Positions 1 to 5,253 of a DNA stretch of 5,308 nt are shown here, piece by piece. Origin of the DNA: Bacteroidetes bacterium UBA1952. Its GTDB lineage: Bacteria > Bacteroidota > Bacteroidia > Chitinophagales > Chitinophagaceae. Both the position numbers and the translations under genes were made by a program. Within the stretch, counting starts at the first letter, position 1, and each line of letters starts with the position of its first letter. The stretch spans positions 1 through 5,308 of the forward strand of contig DDEO01000117.1 in the NCBI GenBank assembly GCA_002336725.1, given 5' to 3'. Under the pieces are notes generated by a model. That model did not search any database. It was not told the origin of the DNA and saw only the letters and a list, made by a program, of their open reading frames with translations.

Positions 1-13
1 ATAACTGCTGCTC

Positions 14-96
14 GCGCAAGTATGCAGCATAGCCTTTGCGGCGTGGCGTACTTGCGTGGATATTCCAACCCACAAGCCCCGGCTGCATGCTTGCGC
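14..96. repeat. Nested inverted repeats downstream of the transposase
   Basis: The 15 bases at 14-28 (GCGCAAGTATGCAGC) are the reverse complement of 82-96 with a single difference. The inner part, 15-25, also pairs with 46-56 with one difference. One left arm can therefore form two alternative hairpins. Position beside the 3' end of a RAYT gene suggests a transposon-end or REP-like structure, but this is inference and no second copy of these arms occurs in the window. Confidence 0.45.
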
Positions 97-106
97 CAGC
101 GAAAAG

Positions 107-135
107 AGAGGCTGATTTTCCGGGAATTTGCCTCT
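107..135 (-). terminator. Possible terminator of the transposase gene
   Basis: On the minus strand, about 30 bases past the transposase stop, AGAGGC and GCCTCT form a six-pair stem around a 17-base loop. The loop contains an imperfect TTCC/GGAA palindrome. The stem is followed by CTTTTC, a weak U-tract. The long loop and short T-run make this a tentative call. It could equally be part of the element's end structure. Confidence 0.25.
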
Positions 136-166
136 TAAAAAAGCAACTTATACCGCGTCGCGTTTC

Positions 167-736
167 TCAAAAGCCCACGGCCGGTTCCAGCAACAAGAGG
201 CCTTTCACAGCGCCTTCCAGTCCGCAATAATCCCGCGCCGAACTCCACACCCAATCTTCCGCCCGGTCCACAAAGCGGGCCGCCACCGGGTTCTGATGCA
301 GGTAGCGGAGTTTTTGCCACGCCACTTTCTCGGTGTACAAAGCAATTGGATGATTGTCTTGCTGCCAGAACTGCCAACCCCGGTTGTTGCTGTTGGCAGT
401 GCCGGCCTGTTGGAAAAGGGGCAGCATCCACTCGCGGCGGCTCTCGCCGGGCAGGTGCCGGATGGCTTTGTGCATCTGCTCGGATGTATGCCGTTTGAAA
501 TCGCGCAGGAATGCACTTGGTTCGTAAGGCGCCTGCATAGCAAAGACCAAGTGGACGTGCGAAGGCATTATGCACCAGCCATACAGCCGCAGCCCTTTGT
601 GTTGAATACAGTGTTGCAGGCTGTTGGTAAGCAGCTCACAATAGGCAGGACGCGTAAAAACATCGACCCAGCCAACGGTTGCAAAAGAGACGAAGTGCAG
701 GTTCGCTTCGGTACTGAATTTATAGCGCGTACTCAT
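167..736 (-). CDS. REP-associated tyrosine transposase (RAYT, IS200/IS605-like, Y1_Tnp)
   Basis: This 189-residue protein belongs to the single-domain HUH endonucleases related to IS200/IS605 TnpA. The family cuts single-stranded DNA at hairpin structures through a covalent 5'-phosphotyrosine bond, and RAYT members are linked to dispersed REP palindromes. The HUH metal-binding motif is visible as MPSHVHLV, with His60 and His62. Tyr145 in YLHQNPVAA sits four residues ahead of the Asn-Pro, where E. coli RAYT has its catalytic tyrosine, so it is the likely nucleophile. The family's W-SS-Y signature follows as WVWSSARDY (162-170). Length is normal for the family and I see no frameshift, so it is probably intact. 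No tnpB-like partner is present, as is usual for RAYTs. ATG at 736 is chosen because the family-like STRYKF start follows directly. Host assignment and substrate are inferred. Confidence 0.9.
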   Translation of the reverse strand: MSTRYKFSTEANLHFVSFATVGWVDVFTRPAYCELLTNSLQHCIQHKGLRLYGWCIMPSHVHLVFAMQAPYEPSAFLRDFKRHTSEQMHKAIRHLPGESRREWMLPLFQQAGTANSNNRGWQFWQQDNHPIALYTEKVAWQKLRYLHQNPVAARFVDRAEDWVWSSARDYCGLEGAVKGLLLLEPAVGF

Positions 737-740
737 GGTT

Positions 741-771
741 TAAAGATAAATCGCACAACGAGCACAGGCAA
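741..771 (-). promoter_or_regulatory. Weak candidate promoter for the transposase
   Basis: Read on the minus strand, TATCTTTA (741-748) resembles the Bacteroidota -7 box TAnnTTTG, with the final G replaced by A. A TTG lies 20 bases upstream (769-771). The start codon is only about five bases downstream of the box, so the transcript would be nearly leaderless. That fits a weakly expressed transposase but lowers confidence. Confidence 0.25.
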
Positions 772-828
772 GCAAACGAAGCCCGTTCCGTAAAAGCCCC
801 CGCACGGCGTAGCGCTATTTTCCGTTCA

Positions 829-848
829 GCGAAGGCTCCCGCCTTCGT
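829..848. repeat. REP-like hairpin upstream of the transposase
   Basis: CGAAGGC (830-836) and GCCTTCG (841-847) form a perfect seven-pair stem around a TCCC loop, with a G-T pair closing the outside. The GGC/GCC core next to the loop matches several hairpins between maf and leuS. It lies about 95 bases 5' of the RAYT gene, where a REP partner might be expected. Only one copy with this stem occurs in the window. Confidence 0.5.
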
Positions 849-950
849 CGCCCCTATTTCACACTTTACAACACAATGCCGGCTGTTGAAAAGACCGTTC
901 TAAAAAGCCTGTTTCCGGAAATGGATGCCAAGCGCCTTTCGGAACAACCG

Positions 951-1018
951 AGCTTCCAGGGCCACCTTGGATTTGAAGGCGGGGCTGTGTTTGCGGCGGG
1001 CTTTGGCGTTTTGTCCAT
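951..1018 (-). pseudogene. IS3-family orfA N-terminal remnant, frameshifted
   Basis: One minus-strand frame reads RRKHSPAFKSKVALEA, which matches the start of IS3-family OrfA proteins (the helix-turn-helix subunit, typically R-RK-S--FK-KVALEA). The only suitable ATG, at 1018, begins MDK and lies one base out of frame with this peptide. Adding one A in the adjacent AAAA run would join them. After ALEA (ending near 951) similarity is lost and a stop follows about 16 codons later, so the helix-turn-helix remainder and all of orfB are absent. This is a dead fragment of an insertion sequence. I could not identify its terminal repeats. Confidence 0.65.
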
Positions 1019-1189
1019 AACGGTAAAGGTCGTTTTTAGACCCAAACCATTAACTTAACGCACTGTCCGAAGATTGGGGAGTACCTCACTCCAAACGCTG
1101 CTCACCCTCAACTTCCCAAAAATGGGTCAAGCCAAGCCACTAATTTATCCCTTGTGAAGTATAAAACCGGCATTTTTACACAAAAACAA
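1019..1189. other. Intergenic stretch with no gene
   Basis: I see no coding region here. The stretch 1141-1190 is AT-rich compared with its surroundings and includes TATAAAA near 1160, so it probably contains the maf promoter, but there is no clean TAnnTTTG box on the plus strand. The sequence around 1055-1070 might be an old insertion-sequence end, because it lies just outside the orfA remnant, but I cannot match it to a known terminal repeat. Confidence 0.35.
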
Positions 1190-1250
1190 GTCGAAGGCTC
1201 CAACGGCGCAGCCATTCCAACAGCGAAGCGTCCAAGCCGCAGGCTCCAAC
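1190..1250 (-). repeat. Short-hairpin array with TCCAA linkers upstream of maf
   Basis: Four mini-palindromes with three-base loops (GTC-GAA-GGC, GGC-GCA-GCC, GC-GAA-GC, AGCC-GCA-GGCT) are each followed by TCCAA, starting at 1199, 1216, 1231 and 1245. Read on the minus strand the linker is TTGGA and the loops are TTC or TGC, exactly the pattern of the array after leuS at 5254-5308. The array ends six bases before the maf ATG, so it would lie in the maf leader and might form RNA structure there. The stems differ in sequence while linker and loop are kept. Confidence 0.6.
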
Positions 1251-1256
1251 CAATAT

Positions 1257-1850
1257 ATGCTCATCCTCGCCTCCCAATCGCCGCGCCGCCAGCAACTCCT
1301 GACACAGGCAGGCTATGATTTTGAAATCCGCATTCCCGACGTGGACGAAACCGCGCCGGAAGGCATGGCCGTGGAAAAAGTAGCCGAATTTCTGGCCCGC
1401 AAAAAAGCCGATGCCATTCCAGTTCTGGCGGGCAACACCATCGTGGCCGCCGATACCATCGTGCTGCTCGACGGCGAGATGCTCGGCAAGCCCACCGATG
1501 CCGTAGAAGCCGTGCGGATGCTGCGCCGCCTTTCCGGTAAAACCCATACGGTGGCTACCGGTGTATGTATCCGCAATGTTGAAAAAGTAGAATCTTTTAC
1601 AGTCCTCAGCGAAGTAACTTTCCGGGAAATCAGTCAGGAGCAGATTGTGCATTACGTATCCACACAGCCGCCGCTCGACAAGGCCGGTTCTTACGCCATC
1701 CACGAGTGGATTGGACTCATCGCCATCGAGCGCATCAACGGCGATTATTACAGCGTGATGGGCCTGCCAATTGGCGAAGTGGTAAAAATCCTGAGCCGCG
1801 ATTTTGGCGTGGCGTTGGCGCTGCAAACCGGCAATCTTTGTTCGGCATAG
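1257..1850 (+). CDS. maf: Maf family nucleotide pyrophosphatase (dTTP/UTP type, YhdE-like)
   Basis: This 197-residue cytosolic enzyme of the Maf/HAM1 fold hydrolyses non-canonical or excess nucleoside triphosphates to the monophosphate and pyrophosphate. It is a house-cleaning role, and the family was first noticed for an effect on septum formation. Family motifs appear in order: SQSPRR (residues 7-12 by family pattern, near the N-terminus), PDVDE (27-31), FLARKKA (45-51), AADT (64-67), LGKP (76-79), SGKTH (93-97), DKAGSYAI (141-148) and INGDYYSVMGLP (160-171). AADT plus DKAGSYAI point to the dTTP/UTP subgroup rather than the YceF type. Length is normal. The ATG at 1257 gives the standard start MLILASQSPRR; no Shine-Dalgarno is visible, as is usual in Bacteroidota. 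The stop codon lies inside the left arm of a repeat hairpin, so the last residues (CSA) are repeat-derived. The final ~18 codons are duplicated downstream. Confidence 0.95.
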   Translation: MLILASQSPRRQQLLTQAGYDFEIRIPDVDETAPEGMAVEKVAEFLARKKADAIPVLAGNTIVAADTIVLLDGEMLGKPTDAVEAVRMLRRLSGKTHTVATGVCIRNVEKVESFTVLSEVTFREISQEQIVHYVSTQPPLDKAGSYAIHEWIGLIAIERINGDYYSVMGLPIGEVVKILSRDFGVALALQTGNLCSA

Positions 1851-1946
1851 GCTTCGCCTATGTCGTGCTATCCTGCAGGCTGCGCCTGCTTCATAGTTGC
1901 AGGCATAGCCTGCACCATAATCCGACGAAAGCGCAGCTTTCGCCGA
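1841..1946 (+). repeat. 106-bp direct repeat, copy 1
   Basis: This segment, from TTCGGCATAGG to TTTCGCCGA, recurs at 2095-2200 with one difference (C1909 versus T2163). It contains one each of the four hairpin types and overlaps the last ten bases of maf, including its stop codon. Confidence 0.9.
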
Positions 1947-2029
1947 ACGAACACCATAAATCCGACGAAAGCGCAGCTTCCGCCGAACGAACACCATAAA
2001 TCCGACGAAAGCACAGCTTTCGCCGAACG
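1921..2029 (+). repeat. 40-bp tandem repeat, 2.7 copies
   Basis: Units begin with TCCGACGAAAGC at 1921, 1961 and 2001. The first two are full 40-mers differing at one base. The third matches for 29 bases with one change in the hairpin loop and then diverges. Each unit carries one CGAAAGC/GCTTTCG hairpin followed by the spacer AACGAACACCATAAA. A lone half-unit without the spacer ends the block at 2175-2200. Confidence 0.9.
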
Positions 2030-2040
2030 GGTGCTGCAAA

Positions 2041-2093
2041 GCGATTTTGGCGTGGTGTTGGCGCTGCAAACCGGCAACCTCCGTTTGGCATAG
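2041..2093 (+). pseudogene. Duplicated 3' end of maf
   Basis: Bases from 2041 repeat the maf 3' end that begins at 1798 (GCGATTTTGGCGTGG, then GTTGGCGCTGCAAACCGGCAA). Read in the maf frame it gives DFGVVLALQTGNLRLA and a TAG stop, against DFGVALALQTGNLCSA in the real gene. It lacks the rest of the gene and any start, so it is a non-functional tail. Its right edge carries a second GGCATAGG in tandem with the following hairpin. The fragment was probably copied together with the repeat block. Confidence 0.85.
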
Positions 2094-2094
2094 G

Positions 2095-2200
2095 TTCGGC
2101 ATAGGCTTCGCCTATGTCGTGCTATCCTGCAGGCTGCGCCTGCTTCATAGTTGCAGGCATAGTCTGCACCATAATCCGACGAAAGCGCAGCTTTCGCCGA
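2095..2200 (+). repeat. 106-bp direct repeat, copy 2
   Basis: This is the second copy of the block at 1841-1946, with one difference. The leuS reading frame stays open upstream through it as far as an ATG at 2114, which would add 62 repeat-encoded residues to LeuRS. I reject that start (see leuS). Confidence 0.9.
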
Positions 2201-2224
2201 GCAGCCGCAAAGAAAGCCCCTGCC

Positions 2225-2232
2225 TATCTTTG
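2225..2232 (+). promoter_or_regulatory. Candidate leuS promoter, Bacteroidota -7 box
   Basis: TATCTTTG matches the Bacteroidota -7 consensus TAnnTTTG exactly and lies 67 bases before the leuS ATG, in the unique sequence just after the repeats. I see no good TTTG at the expected -33 position, so it rests on one box. If real, transcription begins near 2238, which rules out translation from the in-frame ATG at 2114. Confidence 0.5.
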
Positions 2233-2251
2233 CGCCCGTTTTCAGACCCTT

Positions 2252-2284
2252 ATTTTCCGGAAAAAACATCCCATTTTCCGGAAA
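2252..2284 (+). promoter_or_regulatory. Twin ATTTTCCGGAAA boxes in the leuS leader
   Basis: ATTTTCCGGAAA occurs at 2252-2263 and again at 2273-2284, exactly 21 bp apart, or two helical turns. Each contains the perfect palindrome TTTCCGGAAA. They lie between the candidate promoter and the leuS start. This arrangement suits a dimeric regulator or an RNA hairpin pair. No regulator can be named. A third TTTCCGGAAA occurs at 912-921. Confidence 0.4.
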
Positions 2285-2299
2285 TTTCTACCTTCCCAA

Positions 2300-5248
2300 A
2301 TGGAATACGCATTCCGCGACATCGAACAAAAATGGCAGCATTTCTGGGCTGACCATGACACCTATAAAGTAACCGAAAACCCCGACCGGCCTAAGTATTA
2401 TGTGCTCGATATGTTTCCGTATCCGAGCGGCGCGGGGCTACACGTAGGCCACCCGCTCGGCTATATTGCCTCCGACGTTCATGCCCGCTACAAGCGCCTG
2501 CGCGGCTTCAACGTGCTGCACCCCATGGGCTACGATGCCTTTGGCCTGCCGGCAGAGCAATACGCGATTGAAACCGGGCAGCATCCCGCCAAAACGACCG
2601 CCGAAAACATCGCCCGATACCGCAAACAGCTCGACGCGATTGGCTTTTCCTTCGACTGGAGCCGCGCGGTGAACACGAGCGACCCGGCGTATTACAAGTG
2701 GACACAGTGGCTTTTTCTGCAACTCTTCCATTCGTGGTATGACCGCAAAACCCAAAAAGCGCGGCCCATCGCCGACTTGCTCCGGATTTTTGAGAAGGAA
2801 GGAAACGCAAATCATCCCTGCCCCGGCGACCCGCGCCTGCAATTTGACGCGCAGGGCTGGAACCGCAAGTCGGGCGAAGAACGCCGCGCCGTATTGATGA
2901 ACTACCGGCTGGCCTACCTGGCGCTGACGGACGTTTGGTGGTGCGAGGCGCTGGGAACGGTGCTGGCCAACGACGAAGTCATCGGTGGCGTGAGCGAGCG
3001 CGGCGGCCATCCCTGCGTGCACAAAAAAATGCGGCAGTGGAACCTGCGCATCACCGAATATGCCGACCGTTTATTGAATGATTTGGAGACGATAGACTGG
3101 AGTACGGCGGTGAAGGAAATGCAGCGCAACTGGATTGGCAAAAGCACCGGCGCGATTGTGGAGTTTGCGGTAAACGGCGGCGAAGGACACACCATTAAAG
3201 TGTTTACCACCCGCCCCGATACGCTTTTTGGCGTGGATTTTCTGGTGCTGGCTCCCGAACACGAGCTGGTGGGCGTAATTACGACGGACGATTACCGGAA
3301 ATCAGTAGCCGAATACGTGCAGCAGGCGGCAGCCAAAAGCGAGCGTGAGCGCCTGACGGAAGTGAAAAAAGTAACCGGCGCTTTCACTGGTGCGTATGTA
3401 ACGCATCCGTTTACGCGCAAGTCGGTGCCGGTGTATATCGCCGACTATGTGCTGGCCGGCTATGGCACGGGCGCGATTATGGCGGTGCCTGCGGGCGACG
3501 AGCGCGACTTTGCCTTTGCGCAGGCCTTCAACCTGCCGATTACCAATATTTTCGGAGCGCAATACACCGGCCACGAGGCTTGTAGCAGCAAAGAAGCTAT
3601 CATCGAATCAAGCGGTTTTCTGAGTGGGCTGTCGGCAGAAAAAGCTTTTGACACCGCCATCCGGGCGCTCGAAGAAGGCGGCATGGGATATGCCCAAATC
3701 TCTTATCGCCTGCGCGATGCGGGTTTTAGCCGGCAGCGTTATTGGGGCGAGCCGTTTCCGATTGTGTATCGCGGTGCTACGCCCTACGGTATTGACGAAG
3801 CCGATGTGTCGTTGCCCGAAGAAATGCGGCAGTTGCCGGTTATCCTGCCCGATGTGGAAAGCTACGGACCGGGGCCGGAAGGGCAGGGGCCGCTGGCCAA
3901 TATTGAAGACTGGGTAACCACGCCTGCCGGATTGCGCGAAACCAATACGATGCCCGGTTATGCCGGCTCTTCGTGGTATTTTTTGCGCTACGCCGACCCG
4001 CACAACAACGAAGAATTTGCTGCGCCCGACAAGACAGGCTACTGGGGGCAGGTGGATGTGTATATGGGCGGAACCGAACACGCCGTGGGCCATCTGCTCT
4101 ACGCCCGTTTCTTCACCAAAGTCCTGTTCGACCTCGGTTATATCGGTTTTGATGAGCCGTTTAAAAGGTTGATTAATCAGGGGATGATACTTGGGGTTTC
4201 AAAATACATAGGTCGCTTAGGTCTTAGAGCAAATGTTAGCGAATTGTACAATGATGTTCCGGAGACAATGAGAATGAATAGTAATAAAGAAGCCTTTGTT
4301 AGCAAATCCATTTTTGATAAGATAAAAAATAATAAGCAAGCAGCAGATGCCCTACTACAGTCTATTTTGCCAAAAATGGGTATTGATGATTATGAGAAAT
4401 TGAAAGAAATTGAATCGGTAGTTGTGCAGTCGTATGTAAATACACAGTTTGTAAATGGTGTTGAGCTTGATGTAGAAGCATTTAAGGCGGCGGATCCTAA
4501 ACGAGAGAGTTCTTACTTTCTTATGGAAGAAGATGGAACATTTCTTTGCGATTCAGAAGTAGAAAAAATGTCCAAGTCGAAGCATAACGTCGTAAACCCC
4601 GATGACGTGGTGGAGAAATACGGCGCGGATACGTTCCGGATGTATGAGATGTTCCTCGGCCCGTTGGAAGCGTCAAAACCGTGGGACACGCAGGGTATTG
4701 AGGGTGTGCATCGTTTCCTGAAAAAGGTCTGGCGGCTGTTTTATGATGTGAACGGCAACTGGCGCGTAACAACGGATGCACCTACCGAAGCGCAGCTCCG
4801 CATCCTGCACAAAACCATCAAGAAAGTAGGCTCCGATATTGAGGCTTTTTCGATGAACACGGCGGTTTCGGCGCTGATGATTTGCGTGAATGAACTGACC
4901 GCCACCGACTGCCGCTCGCAGGAAGTATTGGAAGATCTGCTGGTCATCCTTGCACCGTTTGCCCCGCACATTGCCGAAGAATTGTGGGCTGCAATGGGCC
5001 ATAAATCCTCCGTTGTGGATGCCGGCTGGCCGGTTTATAACGAGCAATATCTCACCGAAACCGAAAAGGCATATCCAGTGGCTATTAACGGCAAAACCCG
5101 CGCCGAAATTCTGCTGCCCGTAGGGGCGACACAGGAAATGGTGCAGGAGGCCGTTTCCCGGAACGAAGTCGTTCTCAAATGGCTCGAAGGCCGTCCGCCG
5201 CGCAAGATTATCTTTGTGCCGGGAAAGATGATTAATGTCGTTGTGTGA
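2300..5248 (+). CDS. leuS: Leucyl-tRNA synthetase (class I)
   Basis: LeuRS charges tRNA-Leu with leucine in the cytosol and is essential. The protein is 982 residues. The HIGH motif is HVGH (48-51) within YPSGAGLHVGHPLGY. A Bacteroidota-type insertion follows at about 148-200. The CP1 editing domain carries TTRPDT (303-308) and GTGAIMAVPAGDERD (389-403). The second half of the Rossmann core includes GSSWYFLRY (556-564) and GGTEHAVGHLLY (590-601). The leucine-specific insertion spans about 631-752, followed by KMSKS (756-760). The anticodon-binding helical domain is roughly 780-905, and the C-terminal tRNA-binding domain ends FVPGKMINVVV. The ATG at 2300 gives MEYAFRDIEQKWQ, the normal family start. 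The in-frame ATG at 2114 would add repeat-encoded sequence and lies upstream of the likely promoter. Oddities are the AT-rich, enlarged leucine-specific domain and Gly399 where many LeuRS have His. The frame is intact and catalytic motifs are present, so I expect activity. Confidence 0.97.
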   Translation: MEYAFRDIEQKWQHFWADHDTYKVTENPDRPKYYVLDMFPYPSGAGLHVGHPLGYIASDVHARYKRLRGFNVLHPMGYDAFGLPAEQYAIETGQHPAKTTAENIARYRKQLDAIGFSFDWSRAVNTSDPAYYKWTQWLFLQLFHSWYDRKTQKARPIADLLRIFEKEGNANHPCPGDPRLQFDAQGWNRKSGEERRAVLMNYRLAYLALTDVWWCEALGTVLANDEVIGGVSERGGHPCVHKKMRQWNLRITEYADRLLNDLETIDWSTAVKEMQRNWIGKSTGAIVEFAVNGGEGHTIKVFTTRPDTLFGVDFLVLAPEHELVGVITTDDYRKSVAEYVQQAAAKSERERLTEVKKVTGAFTGAYVTHPFTRKSVPVYIADYVLAGYGTGAIMAVPAGDERDFAFAQAFNLPITNIFGAQYTGHEACSSKEAIIESSGFLSGLSAEKAFDTAIRALEEGGMGYAQISYRLRDAGFSRQRYWGEPFPIVYRGATPYGIDEADVSLPEEMRQLPVILPDVESYGPGPEGQGPLANIEDWVTTPAGLRETNTMPGYAGSSWYFLRYADPHNNEEFAAPDKTGYWGQVDVYMGGTEHAVGHLLYARFFTKVLFDLGYIGFDEPFKRLINQGMILGVSKYIGRLGLRANVSELYNDVPETMRMNSNKEAFVSKSIFDKIKNNKQAADALLQSILPKMGIDDYEKLKEIESVVVQSYVNTQFVNGVELDVEAFKAADPKRESSYFLMEEDGTFLCDSEVEKMSKSKHNVVNPDDVVEKYGADTFRMYEMFLGPLEASKPWDTQGIEGVHRFLKKVWRLFYDVNGNWRVTTDAPTEAQLRILHKTIKKVGSDIEAFSMNTAVSALMICVNELTATDCRSQEVLEDLLVILAPFAPHIAEELWAAMGHKSSVVDAGWPVYNEQYLTETEKAYPVAINGKTRAEILLPVGATQEMVQEAVSRNEVVLKWLEGRPPRKIIFVPGKMINVVV
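4160..4572 (+). other. Low-GC mosaic segment of leuS (leucine-specific domain)
   Basis: GC falls to 127 of 360 bases (35%) over 4201-4560, against 35 of 60 (58%) in both 4081-4140 and 4621-4680. Codon choice changes too: AUA isoleucine, AGA arginine, CTT/TTA/CTA leucine and AAT asparagine appear, whereas the rest of leuS prefers GC-ending codons. The limits coincide with the conserved FKRLINQGMI and EVEKMSKS motifs. The encoded part (about residues 621-756) is the leucine-specific insertion, with its family-like tail VELDVEAFK. This points to replacement by homologous recombination with a low-GC relative, with an assembly chimera as the main alternative. Confidence 0.75.
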
Positions 5249-5253
5249 TGTTG

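Larger units (their letters stand above)
1..166. other. Left-edge non-coding flank
   Basis: I see no credible gene here. The open frames that cross it on the plus strand continue antisense into the transposase gene and have no recognisable protein content. It holds a set of inverted repeats (14-96) and a terminator-like stem (107-135), both downstream of the minus-strand transposase, so it may be the 3' flank of that element. A gene entering from beyond base 1 cannot be excluded. Confidence 0.5.
1841..2200. repeat. REP-like palindrome array between maf and leuS
   Basis: Ten palindromes with three-base loops lie in 360 bases. The four types are CATAGGC-TTC-GCCTATG (1846-1862), GCAGGC-TGC-GCCTGC (1875-1889), TGCAGGC-ATA-GCCTGCA (1898-1914) and CGAAAGC-GCA-GCTTTCG (1926-1942). 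The fourth type recurs at 1966-1982 and 2006-2022. All four recur together from 2100 to 2196. Stems are six or seven pairs. One copy has loop ACA, and one substitution (C1909 to T2163) turns a G-C pair into G-T and so keeps the stem. Open frames through this block are artefacts: the 40-bp unit is not a multiple of three and both strands are equally open. In RNA the block would be heavily structured, and it may separate maf and leuS transcripts. Confidence 0.85.

Noticed and set aside
128..793. Plus-strand open frame of 221 codons
   Set aside because: It is antisense to the RAYT gene, whose HUH and NPV motifs on the minus strand establish the true coding direction.
876..1058. Plus-strand open frame of 60 codons
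   Set aside because: It runs antisense to the IS3 orfA remnant, has no family resemblance and no ribosome binding site.
1176..2102. Minus-strand open frame of 308 codons
   Set aside because: It is antisense to maf over most of its length, and its N-terminal part is translated tandem repeat. The codon pattern matches the maf sense strand, and no protein family is recognisable.
1841..2200. CRISPR array
   Set aside because: Repeats are palindromes of several different sequences with short conserved linkers and a 40-bp tandem unit. There are no unique, equal-length spacers and no cas genes.
1868..2269. Minus-strand open frame of 133 codons and smaller ones in the same block
   Set aside because: They are made of translated palindromic repeats (patterns such as AALSSDYGA recurring). 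Such frames arise because the repeats lack stops, not because they encode a protein.
2114..2299. Upstream extension of leuS to the in-frame ATG at 2114
   Set aside because: The 62 extra residues come from the repeat and leader, resemble nothing at the LeuRS N-terminus, and precede the likely promoter at 2225-2232.
2508..3262. Several minus-strand open frames within leuS
   Set aside because: They are shadows of the GC-rich leuS coding strand and contain no recognisable domains.
4190..4560. Intein or inserted mobile element within leuS
   Set aside because: The segment lacks the Cys/Ser start, the block motifs and the His-Asn end of an intein. It has no terminal repeats or target duplication, and its second half aligns by eye with the normal leucine-specific domain.
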